From Rhodospirillales bacterium (GTDB taxonomy: Bacteria > Pseudomonadota > Alphaproteobacteria > ATCC43930 > CGMCC-115725), in contig JAQGID010000265.1 of NCBI GenBank assembly GCA_028291405.1, positions 1 through 64,000 on the forward strand: DNA of 64,000 nt. Direction: 5' to 3'. Under the pieces are notes generated by a model. The model made no database searches. It was not told where the DNA came from and worked only from the letters and a program-made list of their open reading frames with translations. Made by a program: the position numbers and the translations under genes. Positions 1-8,394 of this stretch are shown one piece after another. Each line of letters begins with the position of its first letter. Position 1 is the stretch's first letter.

Positions 1-2
1 TC

Positions 3-902
3 ATCATCACCTGCGCCGTCACCGGCGGCGGCGACACGGTCGGCAAGAGCAAGGCCGTGCCGGTGACGCCGGAACAGATCGCAACCTCGGCGATCGACGC
101 CGCCAAGGCCGGCGCCGCGATCGTCCATCTGCACGTCCGTGACCCGCAGACCGGCCGCGGCAGCACGGATCCGGCGCTCTTCCGCGAGACCGTGCGGCGC
201 ATCCGCGACAGCGGCACCGACGTCATCCTCAATTTGACGACCGGCCACGGCGCCATCATCCGGCTGACGCGCGAGGCGCGGACCGGCGCCAGCATCGGCG
301 GCGCGGTGCTGCCGCCCGAGGAGCGCGTTGCGCATGTCGAGGAGCTGCGCCCCGAGATCTGCAGCCTCGACATGGGGACGATGAATTTCGGCGCCAATAT
401 CTTCGTCAATACGCCCGAGGATATCGCCGCGATCGCCCGCGGCGCGGTGCGCGCCGGATCCCGGCCCGAGCTCGAGGTCTTCGATCTCGGCCAGATCCGC
501 CTCGCCCAGCATCTCATCGACAAGGGCGAGATCGCGCATCCGGCGCTGTTCCAGCTCTGCCTCGGCGTTCCCTGGGGCGCGCCGGCGACGGCCGAGACGA
601 TGGCGCATATGCGGAACATGCTGCCGCCGGGCTCGCCGTGGTGCGCCTTCGGCATCGCCTCGCAGCAATTCCCGATGGTCGCCCACGCCGTGCTGCTCGG
701 CGGCCACGTCCGCGTCGGGCTCGAGGACAATCTCTATCTCGACCGCGGCATTCTCGCGCCGTCGAACGCGGCGCTGGTCGAACGCGCCGTGTCGATCGTG
801 ACGGCGCTGGGAGCGAAAATCGCCAGCCCGGCCGAAGCCCGCACGCTCCTCGGTCTGCGGGATTCCATCGCGAGTCTCGCCAGCGGGGCCGCGGCGGAGT
901 AA
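3..902 (+). CDS. Beta-keto acid cleavage enzyme (BKACE, DUF849), 5' truncated
   Basis: The frame is open to the window edge; residues before the first internal GTG (ITCAVTGGG) already match the family N-terminus, so the true start lies outside. Seen: HLHVRDPQTGRGSTDP, NLTTGHG, a central SLDMGTMNFG stretch and GGHVRVGLEDNLYLDRG near the end. BKACE proteins are zinc-dependent TIM barrels that react a beta-keto acid with acetyl-CoA to give acetoacetate and a new CoA ester, as in lysine fermentation (Kce) and carnitine breakdown. The substrate cannot be told from sequence. It opens an accessory catabolic stretch containing a transporter binding protein, a RidA protein and a VOC protein. The family call is firm and the substrate is open. 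Confidence 0.93.
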   Translation: MITCAVTGGGDTVGKSKAVPVTPEQIATSAIDAAKAGAAIVHLHVRDPQTGRGSTDPALFRETVRRIRDSGTDVILNLTTGHGAIIRLTREARTGASIGGAVLPPEERVAHVEELRPEICSLDMGTMNFGANIFVNTPEDIAAIARGAVRAGSRPELEVFDLGQIRLAQHLIDKGEIAHPALFQLCLGVPWGAPATAETMAHMRNMLPPGSPWCAFGIASQQFPMVAHAVLLGGHVRVGLEDNLYLDRGILAPSNAALVERAVSIVTALGAKIASPAEARTLLGLRDSIASLASGAAAE

Positions 903-937
903 ACCCCCGCATCGAACCACACCGAGGACACAAGTAC

Positions 938-1552
938 ATGGCCACCGAGGACGAGACCGAGAAGCCGGAGACCAAGCGGCACGCGACGACCTTCCTGGTC
1001 GCCTCGAACCGGGCGCTGACCAATGCGCTCGACGAGCTGGGCTTCGATCAGGCCGACGACCGCGTCATCGACTACGAGGGCCGCCTCGCGTTCATGACCT
1101 GCAGCCACGACCCGGATTGCGACGATCTCTTCGCCCTGATCAGCGAGCTCGCCTCGCGCGGAGAGAGCTGGGAGCTGGTGACCCGAATCGACGGCGAGGG
1201 CCGCGAGGTGATGTTCAATTCCCTGGCGCGCCACCGTCCGGTCGAAGCGGTCGAGACCGAGCTTGCCGAAGACACCGTCCCGCCCGAGGACGGCAAGATC
1301 CCGGTGCACGATCTCGAGACCAAGGCGGGCACCGAAAAGTTGCGCGCCGACCTCGGCAAGCTCGACCCGGCGGCGCTTTTCGTCTCGGTCAGCTCGAATG
1401 CCGAGGGCGTCGTCATGGCCCGGATCGTTCACCGCGGATCGCGCCGCACGATCACCCTGGCGACCGGACGCGACGAGGCCAGCATCCGCAGCGTCATCCG
1501 CGAGATCCTGCCGACCGTGATGTTCGATCTCGCCATGAAGCCGCCGCGCTGA
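938..1552 (+). CDS. Conserved-looking hypothetical protein, 204 aa
   Basis: I do not recognise this protein. The frame runs open further upstream into the BKACE gene, but the ATG at 938 is the sensible start because it lies 35 bases after the BKACE stop. The product is acidic and soluble, with no signal peptide or membrane segment. It reads as two alpha/beta halves joined by a linker near residues 105-125 (PPEDGKIPVHDLETK). Two cysteines (residues about 53 and 58) sit in MTCSHDPDCDDL. Same-strand spacing suggests co-transcription with the BKACE gene. Codon use matches the neighbours, so it is probably real. Confidence 0.7.
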   Translation: MATEDETEKPETKRHATTFLVASNRALTNALDELGFDQADDRVIDYEGRLAFMTCSHDPDCDDLFALISELASRGESWELVTRIDGEGREVMFNSLARHRPVEAVETELAEDTVPPEDGKIPVHDLETKAGTEKLRADLGKLDPAALFVSVSSNAEGVVMARIVHRGSRRTITLATGRDEASIRSVIREILPTVMFDLAMKPPR

Positions 1553-1568
1553 TCCCGCCCGATCCGGC

Positions 1569-1691
1569 ATGACGGTCATCGACGTTCACAACCACGTCGT
1601 GCCGGCGAAGTTTCCCGTCGCCGGCGATCCCGGCGTCGCCTCGCCGAGGCGGACGCGGTTGCCCGGTAGGTGCCGCCAGGCGGCACCTTGA
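1569..1691 (+). pseudogene. N-terminal remnant of an amidohydrolase-type gene
   Basis: An ATG 17 bases after the previous stop opens a 40-codon frame beginning MTVIDVHNHVVPAKFP. The DxHxH signature with following VVP is the metal-binding first strand of amidohydrolases of the aminocarboxymuconate-semialdehyde decarboxylase (ACMSD) type, which are normally over 300 residues. After about residue 24 the sequence turns into arginine-rich nonsense and stops at 1691, just past a perfect 10-bp inverted repeat. No remainder of the domain is found before the next gene at 1809. I read it as the stump left by a deletion. A chance match is less likely given the start codon and operon spacing. Confidence 0.55.
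1668..1688. repeat. Perfect 10-bp inverted repeat at the amidohydrolase break
   Basis: AGGTGCCGCC, a single A, then GGCGGCACCT. As RNA it would fold with about eight or nine pairs and a tight loop. There is no T-run, so it is not a typical intrinsic terminator. It sits where the amidohydrolase remnant loses similarity. Confidence 0.6.
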
Positions 1692-1808
1692 CCGGGGGCT
1701 GCCCGCTGGGAAACGCGAGGCGCTGTCGAGCGAGAGCGCGCGGCGCTTCCTCGGTCTTCAAGTCTAAGAAGCGCGGCAGAAGCCGCGCAACATCATCGGG
1801 AGGAACGC

Positions 1809-2741
1809 GTGGCTCGACCGGTATTCAGGTTTTGGGGACTCGTCGCCCTCGTCGTCGCGCTCTTCGGTCCTCCGGCGCATGCGGCGGAAGTCACGATCGG
1901 CTACACGGGCGTCGCCGATTACCTGCCGCTCTTCGTCGCCAACGATGAAAGGATCTTCAAGAAGAACGGCCTCGACGTGAAGCTGCAGCTCATGAGCAAC
2001 AGTGCGGTCATCCCGCCGGCGCTGCTCGCCGGCAGCCTGCAGATGGCGGGGATTCCGCTGCCGGTCTTCCTGCAGGCGGTCGCCGGCGGGCTCGATTTGC
2101 GGATCTTCGCCGGGGTCGGCTTCACGCCGAAGGAAATGCACAACGGCTCGCTCATGGCGCGCTCCGGCGCGAGCATTCACGCGGCGGCGGATCTCGCCGG
2201 CAAGAAGATCGGAATCTCCGGGCGCGGCAGCTTCTTCCATATCCTGCTGGTGAAATGGCTCGAGGACCGCGACGTCGAGCCGCGCAAGGTCGAGTTCGTC
2301 GAGACCCCGTTCCTGCAGATGGCCGATCTGCTGAAGGCGGGCCAGGTCGACGCGGTCGCGGTCGCCGAGCCTTTCGTCAGCCGGATCAAGGCCTCGGGGA
2401 TCGGCTACGAGGTCGCGCCCTATATCTCCGAGCTCGGCGTCGACATTCCGATCGGCGGCTATGCTGTCGACGCGACATGGGGCCGGGGGAACGCGGCGAC
2501 CATCGCCGCGCTGAAGTCCTCGATCCACGAGGCGATGGAAGCGATCGACCGGAATCCCGGGCTGATCGAGACCGGCCTCGTCAAATACCTCAAGATCGCC
2601 CCGGAATTGCTGAAGAGCGTGCCGCTCAACCGGCTCGACGATGGGATCCGCCCCGAGATGCTCGATTTCTGGCAAGTGCTGATGCTGCACCAGGGGTTGC
2701 TGTCGGCGCGGGTCGACCCGCGGGCGGTCATCCTGCAATGA
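1809..2741 (+). CDS. NMT1/THI5-like ABC transporter substrate-binding protein
   Basis: 310 residues from a GTG preceded by GGGAGGAA. The N-terminus is a signal peptide (hydrophobic run, then GPPAHA-AEV), so the mature protein is periplasmic. The fold of the family is visible: VTIGYTGVADYLPLFVAND near the mature start, LLAGSLQMAGIPLPVF, DLAGKKIGISGRGSF near residue 130, and LKAGQVDAVAVAEPFVSRI near 180-195. Such proteins deliver small organic ligands (pyrimidine precursors, sulfonates, aromatics) to an ABC permease, but no permease or ATPase gene is present here. The ligand is unknown; context suggests a catabolic substrate. Confidence 0.88.
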   Translation: MARPVFRFWGLVALVVALFGPPAHAAEVTIGYTGVADYLPLFVANDERIFKKNGLDVKLQLMSNSAVIPPALLAGSLQMAGIPLPVFLQAVAGGLDLRIFAGVGFTPKEMHNGSLMARSGASIHAAADLAGKKIGISGRGSFFHILLVKWLEDRDVEPRKVEFVETPFLQMADLLKAGQVDAVAVAEPFVSRIKASGIGYEVAPYISELGVDIPIGGYAVDATWGRGNAATIAALKSSIHEAMEAIDRNPGLIETGLVKYLKIAPELLKSVPLNRLDDGIRPEMLDFWQVLMLHQGLLSARVDPRAVILQ

Positions 2742-3560
2742 TCACCCATCGGCGAGCACCTGCAGCAGCAGCGCGTTGAAGCGGTCGGCCGCCTCGTAGA
2801 TGACCCAGTGGCCGGCGCCTTCGATAATGTGGAACGGCGTGCTGGGGCGCAGGCGACGCACCGCGTTGCCTTGCGCCGCGACCGAGGGCAGCCCGTAGAC
2901 ATCGTACTCGCCCGCGATGCAGCACAGCGGCATCGTCAGCCGCTTGATCAGCTCGGGCTCGCGCGAGTGGCGGAAAATGCCCGGCTTGAGCCGCGAGCGG
3001 GAGAGATCGGAATCGTACATCCGGACCATGGCATCGTCGATGATCTCCGGATCGGCGACCATCAGCGTCGCGAGATTGTGGCGCAGCACCGAAACGCGTT
3101 CGGCCGCGTCGGTGACGTTGCGCCATTTGCGCAGCCGCGGCGTCGGATCCTCGCCTGGCACGCCGTAGTTGCCGCGCACCAGCACGAGGATCCGCAGCTC
3201 GTCCGGCAGCACGGCGGCCACCGCTTCGGCGACGTGCGAGCCGAGCGAGAAACCGGCGAGGGCAATCGGCGAGCGGGGCATCAGCTCGGCGATCCCTGCC
3301 GCCACGATCGCGGCATAGGACTGCGCCGTGATCGGCTCCGGCGGCACCGCCGAGTCGCCGAACGCCGGCAAATCGGGAATCCAGACCTGATGATGCCGCG
3401 CCAGCGCGTCGATGTTGCGGCTCCAGTGAGCCCACGAGCCGGAGCCGCCGTGGAACAGGACGAGCGGCTTCCCGGCGCCCCAGCGCCGCCAGACCATGGT
3501 CCCGTCGCCGCATGGCGTCGCGAAGCGCTCCGCCCGCCGGTCCAGCTCCTCGAGCGACAT
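2742..3560 (-). CDS. Alpha/beta hydrolase
   Basis: I chose the ATG at 3560 (MSLEELDRRAERF) because AAGGGG stands six bases upstream; longer in-frame starts to 3629 exist without a ribosome site. Seen: oxyanion-hole segment LVLFHGGSGSWAHW, nucleophile elbow GFSLGSH (catalytic Ser), and a C-terminal EGAGHWVIYE carrying the catalytic His. At 272 residues it matches ordinary meta-cleavage-product or ester hydrolases. It abuts the binding-protein gene tail to tail with no gap. The substrate is not identifiable. The neighbouring VOC and RidA genes make an aromatic ring-cleavage product plausible, which is inference. Confidence 0.88.
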   Translation of the reverse strand: MSLEELDRRAERFATPCGDGTMVWRRWGAGKPLVLFHGGSGSWAHWSRNIDALARHHQVWIPDLPAFGDSAVPPEPITAQSYAAIVAAGIAELMPRSPIALAGFSLGSHVAEAVAAVLPDELRILVLVRGNYGVPGEDPTPRLRKWRNVTDAAERVSVLRHNLATLMVADPEIIDDAMVRMYDSDLSRSRLKPGIFRHSREPELIKRLTMPLCCIAGEYDVYGLPSVAAQGNAVRRLRPSTPFHIIEGAGHWVIYEAADRFNALLLQVLADG

Positions 3561-3712
3561 CGGAACCCCTTCGATGGCCTGGGAGATCTCCATGATCGAG
3601 GAGTGCCTGCTTTCCTGATATGAAGTCAACCGCGTCGCCGCCGCGAACGCGCTGTTGTTGGTTGGCGGCGAGTCTGCTCAAATCGTCGCCGCAAAATGGA
3701 GGGGAGAGTGCC

Positions 3713-4105
3713 ATGACCATGAAAACGCCGATCGCGCCGCCGGGGATGGCCAAGCCGGCCGGCGTGTGGTCGCCGGCGATCGTCTGCGAGCCGGGCCGCC
3801 TTCTCTTCATCTCGGGGATGACGGCGCGCGACGGCACCGGCGACATCGTCGGCGTCGGCGACTATCGCGCCCAGACCCGGCAGGTCTGTGAGAACCTCAA
3901 GGCCGCGGTGGAGGCGGCGGGCGGCACCCTTGCCGACATCGCCCAGGTCAACGTCTTCGTCCTCGACATCGGCCAGTTCGACACGATCCACGCGGTGCGC
4001 CGCGAGTATTTTCCATCCGAGCCGCCGGCTTCGACGATGGTGCAGGTGCAACGTCTGGTCGACAAGCGCATGCTGATCGAGATCAACGCCATCGCCGTAT
4101 TGTGA
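3713..4105 (+). CDS. RidA (YjgF/YER057c/UK114) family protein
   Basis: 130 residues from an ATG with GGAGGGGAG upstream. The family core is clear: LLFISGMTARD, VCENLKAAVEAAGGTLADI, VNVFVLDIGQFD and the C-terminal VDKRMLIEINAIAVL. RidA proteins hydrolyse reactive enamines/imines to ketones and ammonia; relatives include 2-aminomuconate deaminase. The Arg of the ligand pocket in canonical RidA appears as the R of DKRMLIE. It is translated just ahead of the CMD-family gene (11 bases), so the two are probably one operon, and the pair sits beside ring-cleavage-type genes. Confidence 0.92.
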   Translation: MTMKTPIAPPGMAKPAGVWSPAIVCEPGRLLFISGMTARDGTGDIVGVGDYRAQTRQVCENLKAAVEAAGGTLADIAQVNVFVLDIGQFDTIHAVRREYFPSEPPASTMVQVQRLVDKRMLIEINAIAVL

Positions 4106-4116
4106 GGGAAGCGAGC

Positions 4117-4710
4117 ATGTCATCGACCGAGCGCAAACCCGCGTGGAGCGAGGATCGCCTGCCGCCGATTCCGGAGGACGAGCTGAGCGCCGAGCAGCGC
4201 GCCGCCGTCAGCGAGCTGCTCTCGGGCCCGCGCACCGCCTTCGGCGGCCCCTTCGTGCCGCTGCTGCGCAGCCCGGAGTTCATGACGCGGGTCCAGAAGG
4301 TCGGCGAATATCTGCGCTACGGCAGCATCCTGTCGCGCCACATCATCGAGTTCGTGACGATCTACACGGCGCGGCAATGGACGCAGCGCTACGAGTGGTA
4401 TGCGCATCTGCCGCTCGCCTTGAAGGCCGGCGTCACACGCGCGGTCGCCGAGGCGATTGCCGAGGGCCGCCGTCCCGAGGGGATGAACGAGGACGAGGCG
4501 GCGGCCTATGCCGTTTGCGACGAGCTCGAGCGCACCAAAGCCATCTCGGATCAGACCTACCGTCGCGCCGTCGAGCGCTTCGGCGAGCAGGGCGTCGTCG
4601 AGATCGTCGGGCTGACCGGCTATTACGGCATGTTGGCGCGGGTCATGAACATGGGCCGCACTGCCGTCCCGGGCGAGGTCGAGGTGCCGCTGCCGCCCTT
4701 GCCGGGCTAG
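4117..4710 (+). CDS. Carboxymuconolactone decarboxylase (CMD/AhpD-like) family protein
   Basis: 197 residues. A GTG at 4102 is in frame, but GAGGGAAGCGAGC before the ATG at 4117 fits better. The all-helical CMD pattern is seen: LLRSPEFMTRVQKVGEYLRY, then LSRHIIEFVTIYTARQWTQRYEW and HLPLALKAGVTRAVAEAI. The AhpD-type CxxC is missing (QWTQRYEW occupies that place), so a peroxidase role is unlikely. CMD-fold proteins act on lactones or serve as non-enzymatic partners. A second, distantly related copy lies at 21383-21964. It is followed convergently by the VOC gene. Confidence 0.85.
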   Translation: MSSTERKPAWSEDRLPPIPEDELSAEQRAAVSELLSGPRTAFGGPFVPLLRSPEFMTRVQKVGEYLRYGSILSRHIIEFVTIYTARQWTQRYEWYAHLPLALKAGVTRAVAEAIAEGRRPEGMNEDEAAAYAVCDELERTKAISDQTYRRAVERFGEQGVVEIVGLTGYYGMLARVMNMGRTAVPGEVEVPLPPLPG

Positions 4711-4717
4711 GAGCGCT

Positions 4718-4767
4718 GCATCTTCGCGGCAATCTCATCGCCGCATCTTCGCGGCGATCTCGTGGCG
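4718..4767. repeat. 25-bp imperfect tandem duplication at the VOC gene end
   Basis: GCATCTTCGCGGC-A/G-ATCTC occurs at 4718 and again at 4743, a 25-bp period. The second copy encodes the last codons of the VOC protein (EIAAKM); the first lies just beyond its stop and would repeat the same residues. It looks like a small recent slippage duplication. Confidence 0.7.
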
Positions 4768-5274
4768 CCATTCCTGATGCGGCCGGAAGCCGGGCAACGC
4801 CCGGCACAGCGCCTCGGTATGTGCCGCGATCTCGGCGTTCGACATCGCAAAGTCGATCGCCTCCCGCAGCGGCTGCGGCACGTACCAGGGCGTGTCGGTA
4901 TAGATCTCGAGCCGGTTGCCGTCGGGATCGAGGAAATAGACCGACCAGGCGTTGCCGTGCGTCACGGCGACGAGATCCCGCACCGCCTCGCCGCGCAGCA
5001 GCGCGTAGACCTGGCGCAGCTCGGGCAGGCCGGCGACCCGGAACGAGATCTGGTTCACGACATTGTAGGGCAGGCGTTCCGGCCGGCCGGCGACCTGGAC
5101 GATCTGATGATGCTCGCGCGGGTCGCGGCTGAGGAAGACGAGCTGCGCGCCGCCGAGCTCGCCGCGGTCGGTGACCGTGAAGCCCAGCACGCGGCTGTAG
5201 AAATCCTCCATCGCCGCGGCGTCGCGGACATGGATGCCGAGGTGGCTGAACGCGATGACCGGCGCCTCTGGCAT
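4735..5274 (-). CDS. VOC-superfamily (glyoxalase/extradiol dioxygenase-like) protein
   Basis: 179 residues, two beta-alpha-beta-beta-beta units. Seen: FSHLGIHVRDAAAMEDFYSRVLGF at the N-terminus (metal His at the first unit), RDPREHHQIVQVAG, then NQISFRVAG where the second unit often begins NHxAF, and LDPDGNRLEIYTDTPW with the closing Glu. The second-unit His is therefore Gln; I recall this as a feature of one VOC subfamily rather than decay, but metal binding may be altered. The C-terminal 40 residues (TPWYVPQP...) go beyond the core. The reaction is unknown; an extradiol-type or isomerase role would fit the neighbours. Confidence 0.85.
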   Translation of the reverse strand: MPEAPVIAFSHLGIHVRDAAAMEDFYSRVLGFTVTDRGELGGAQLVFLSRDPREHHQIVQVAGRPERLPYNVVNQISFRVAGLPELRQVYALLRGEAVRDLVAVTHGNAWSVYFLDPDGNRLEIYTDTPWYVPQPLREAIDFAMSNAEIAAHTEALCRALPGFRPHQEWRHEIAAKMRR

Positions 5275-5432
5275 GACGATGCTCTCTTCAACAGGACGGC
5301 ACGAAGTCTAAAGGATTGTTCCGGCCGGCGAAACGGGCGGTGTGGGACATGGTTGCCATGTGATTTCACGGATACCACCCGAGCGCGAAACGGCCTATAG
5401 GCCGAGATGCGACAATCGTCCGCCGAGGCCCG

Positions 5433-6179
5433 ATGCTCTCACAAATCCTGCTGACCTTGGCGGCGTTCTTTGCCGGCATGCTCAACGCGGTCGCCGGCGG
5501 CGGCGCGTTCATCGCCTTTCCGGCGCTGATCTTCGCCGGCATGCCGGCGCTGAACGCCAACGCTTCCTCGACCGTCGCGCTCTTCCCCGGCCAGTTCGCC
5601 AGCGCCTTCGCCTATCGCAGCGACATCCGCGGCATCGAGGAATTCAGCATTACGATGTTCCTCGTGCTGAGCCTGATCGGCGGTCTGCTGGGTGCGTTGC
5701 TGCTGCTGGTGACCCCCGCCGAGATCTTCAAGCAGCTTGTCCCGTGGCTGCTGCTCTTCGCGACGGTCGTCTTCGTCGTCGGCAATTTCGCGCCGGCCAG
5801 CGAGACGAAACGATTTCGCCTCAGCCGGCGCGCCGTCCTCGTCGTGCAATTCGTCATCGCCTGCTACGGCGGGTATTTCGGCGGGGGCATCGGATTCCTG
5901 ATGCTGGCGGCGCTGACGCTCTTCGGCATGCGCGACATTCACGCCATGAACGGCATCAAGATCCTGATGGGGACGATGATGAACGCGACGGCGGTGGTGA
6001 CCTTCATCGTCGCTGGCATCGTCTATTGGCCGCAGACGGCCAGCATGGCCGTCGCGTCCTTCATCGGCGGCTATGCCGGGGTGGTGGTCGCGAAGCGAGT
6101 CAATCAGAAGCTGCTCAAGGGCTTCGTCGCGCTCGTCGCGACCGCGATGACGATCTATTTCTTCTGGCGGGGCGCCTAA
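5433..6179 (+). CDS. TauE/SafE family membrane transporter
   Basis: 248 residues with about eight hydrophobic segments. The first repeat shows AAFFAGMLNAVAGGGAF and the second ACYGGYFGGGIGFLMLAAL, the paired glycine-rich signatures of the family. These permeases export or import sulfite, sulfoacetate or other small organic anions across the inner membrane. The gene overlaps the convergent drug exporter by four bases. The substrate is unassigned. Confidence 0.9.
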   Translation: MLSQILLTLAAFFAGMLNAVAGGGAFIAFPALIFAGMPALNANASSTVALFPGQFASAFAYRSDIRGIEEFSITMFLVLSLIGGLLGALLLLVTPAEIFKQLVPWLLLFATVVFVVGNFAPASETKRFRLSRRAVLVVQFVIACYGGYFGGGIGFLMLAALTLFGMRDIHAMNGIKILMGTMMNATAVVTFIVAGIVYWPQTASMAVASFIGGYAGVVVAKRVNQKLLKGFVALVATAMTIYFFWRGA

Positions 6180-7714
6180 CGCCGCACCGCCGGCGTCTCG
6201 CGGCCGCGCAGCGAGACCTCCTTGAGGAACAGCGTCGCGACGACGGCGAGGACGCTGACCGCGCCGGCGACGACGAAGACACGGCGGAAGGCTGCCTCGA
6301 TCGTCGCCTGGGCCGCGCGGAGGAATTCCGGCGTCAGCACGCCCGCCTGCTGGTCGAGATGGAACAGCGCCAACCCGGGCTCCGGTCCCAGGATTTCGTG
6401 ACCGGGGATCGCCATGACCCCGGAGGTCAGGCCGCGGATCAGGATCGTGCTGAGGATCGCGACGCCGAACGCGCCGCCCATGGTGCGGAAGAAGGTGATG
6501 CAGGAAAGGCCGATGCCGGTGTCGCGGTAATCGAGGTCGTTCTGCACCATGACGGTGAGCGGGTTGATCTGGAACCCGAACGAGGCGCCGAGTATCCCGG
6601 TGATCGTCAGATCGAGCACCAGCGAATGGCCGAGGCCGGTATAGGCGATGGCGAAGCAGGCGACCATCATCCCGGTCATGCCGATCATCGGGAAGATGCG
6701 CGGCCGACCGAGCCAGCTGACCAGCGATCCGACGACGAAGGAGGCGATCGCCATCAGCACCGTCAAGGGAATCAGCCGCGCCCCGGCGGCATTGGCCGAC
6801 AGCCCGGCGACGAGCTGGTAGTCGAGCGGCACCAGGACGATGACCGAGGTCATGACGAAGGCGTTGATCAGCGACAGGATCGTCGCCAGGCAATAGGTCT
6901 GGTTGGCGAAGAGCCGCAACGGCAGCATCGGCTCGGGCGCCACCGCCTCGCGCCAGACCAGCGCGACCGCCGCGAGGATGCCGATGCCGATCGGCGCCAT
7001 GACGTCGGGCGTCGCCCAGCCGCCCGCCTGCTCGACCCGGCCGACGCCGATCAGGAGCGGCACCGCCGAGGCGAGGATGAGGATCGCGCCGAGCCAGTCG
7101 ATCACCGGGTTGCGCGGCGGCCGGCGCAATTTCTTCAGGCGCTCGTTCGACAGCGCGAAGGCGAGGATGCCGAAGGGGATGTTGATCCAGAAGATCCAGT
7201 GCCATGAGAGGTAATCGGCGAAGAACCCGCCGAGGACCGGACCGAGCGCCGTCGCAACGCCGAAGGTCGTCGAGAAATAGGCCTGGTAGCGGCCGCGCTC
7301 GCGCGGCGGCACAAGATCGGCGACCGTTGCCTGCGTGACGGAGCGGAGGCCGCCGCCGCCGATTCCCTGGAGGACGCGCGCCGCAATCAGCTGCGGCATC
7401 GTCTGGGCGAGGGCGCAGAGCACCGAGGCGCCGACGAAGAGCCCGATCGCGGTCAGCAGCACCGGCCGGCGGCCATAGAGATCGCTTAGCCTGCCATAGA
7501 TCGGCGTCATCGTCGTCGAGGTGACGAGATAGGCCGAGACGACCCACGGCATCAGCGCCCAGCCGTCGAGGTCGCGTGCCATCGTCGAAAGCGACGTCGC
7601 GACGATCGTCTGATCGAGGTTCGCCAGGAACAGCGCCAGCATCAGCCCGATCATGATCGAGGTGATCTCGCGCTGCGTGAAGACCGGCAACTCGGCGACC
7701 TCGCGTTCAGCCAT
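6176..7714 (-). CDS. DHA2-type (EmrB/QacA) MFS drug:H+ antiporter
   Basis: 512 residues with 14 predicted membrane helices, the size of the DHA2 class. Seen: LDQTIVATSLSTMARDL in helix 1 (motif D1), YGRLSDLYGRRPVLL (motif A, residues about 75-90), and helix 5 motif C-like GPVLGGFFADYLSWHWIFWI. These pumps expel hydrophobic toxicants using the proton gradient. No membrane-fusion partner gene is adjacent, so it probably works alone. The 218 bases upstream carry nothing I recognise. Confidence 0.92.
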   Translation of the reverse strand: MAEREVAELPVFTQREITSIMIGLMLALFLANLDQTIVATSLSTMARDLDGWALMPWVVSAYLVTSTTMTPIYGRLSDLYGRRPVLLTAIGLFVGASVLCALAQTMPQLIAARVLQGIGGGGLRSVTQATVADLVPPRERGRYQAYFSTTFGVATALGPVLGGFFADYLSWHWIFWINIPFGILAFALSNERLKKLRRPPRNPVIDWLGAILILASAVPLLIGVGRVEQAGGWATPDVMAPIGIGILAAVALVWREAVAPEPMLPLRLFANQTYCLATILSLINAFVMTSVIVLVPLDYQLVAGLSANAAGARLIPLTVLMAIASFVVGSLVSWLGRPRIFPMIGMTGMMVACFAIAYTGLGHSLVLDLTITGILGASFGFQINPLTVMVQNDLDYRDTGIGLSCITFFRTMGGAFGVAILSTILIRGLTSGVMAIPGHEILGPEPGLALFHLDQQAGVLTPEFLRAAQATIEAAFRRVFVVAGAVSVLAVVATLFLKEVSLRGRETPAVRR

Positions 7715-7932
7715 GGGTGCGTGCGGTCGCGAGGCGAGGCTTCATCGATCGTGCCGGTCCGTCTATCGTTTCAGGTCGCGATGGGGTCTGCAGCTGAGCG
7801 GGCCGTGCCGCGGCGGCCGGCGCCTGCCGACGTGATCCACTATTCGACGGCTGCGGGCGACGCAAGCGATTATCGCCCGCGCCCGTTCCGATCGCCCGTC
7901 CCCGATCGGCCCCGCGGTCGGTTCGTCGCTGG

Positions 7933-8325
7933 CTAAAGCTGCTCCTGCGGCATGCCGAGGCCGCCCAGCGCCGCCTGGACCGATCCGAGCAGCCGCTCGG
8001 CCGACCATGGTTTGGACAGAATCTCGCCGGCCGGGGCGCCGTGCGCGTGCCCTGTCGCCGCGCTGAAGCCGGTCATGTAGATGATCGGCAACTTCGGGCA
8101 GAGCTCGCGGGCCTCGCGCGCCAGGGCGAAGCCGTTGAGCTCTCCCGGCATCATGATGTCGGTGATCAACAGGTCGAATGAAATTCCGGGCTGCTGCAGG
8201 ATGATCAGCGCGACGTCGCCGTTGAGCGCGGTAATCGCCCGATAGCCGGCGCCGCCGAGGAAGCTGGCGGCGAGTTCTAGGATCTCCTTCTCGTCGTCAA
8301 CCAACAGTATCGTCTGGTCCGGCAT
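7933..8325 (-). CDS. Stand-alone response regulator receiver domain
   Basis: 130 residues consisting of one REC domain and nothing else. Start chosen at ATG 8325, since the frame before it lacks receiver sequence. Acidic pair D10-D11 (LLVDDE), phospho-acceptor D56 (LLITDIMMPG), the Thr of YMTGFS and the Lys of LSKPW are all present, so it should be phosphorylatable. No output domain and no kinase gene is nearby. It is a paralogue of the receiver at 8992-9366, with a cupin gene between them, all on the same strand. Such orphan receivers usually shuttle phosphate or bind a partner protein. Confidence 0.92.
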   Translation of the reverse strand: MPDQTILLVDDEKEILELAASFLGGAGYRAITALNGDVALIILQQPGISFDLLITDIMMPGELNGFALAREARELCPKLPIIYMTGFSAATGHAHGAPAGEILSKPWSAERLLGSVQAALGGLGMPQEQL

Positions 8326-8394
8326 GATCGCCTCCGCCAACCAAACATGATTCTCGCAGAATAATTCCGGCAAATCGCCAAAAAGTTGCGGGCA

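Noticed and set aside
5342-7547. Two very long frames (621 and 702 codons) across the TauE and MFS genes
   Set aside because: Low-complexity Arg/Asp/His translations overlapping two well supported membrane-protein genes.
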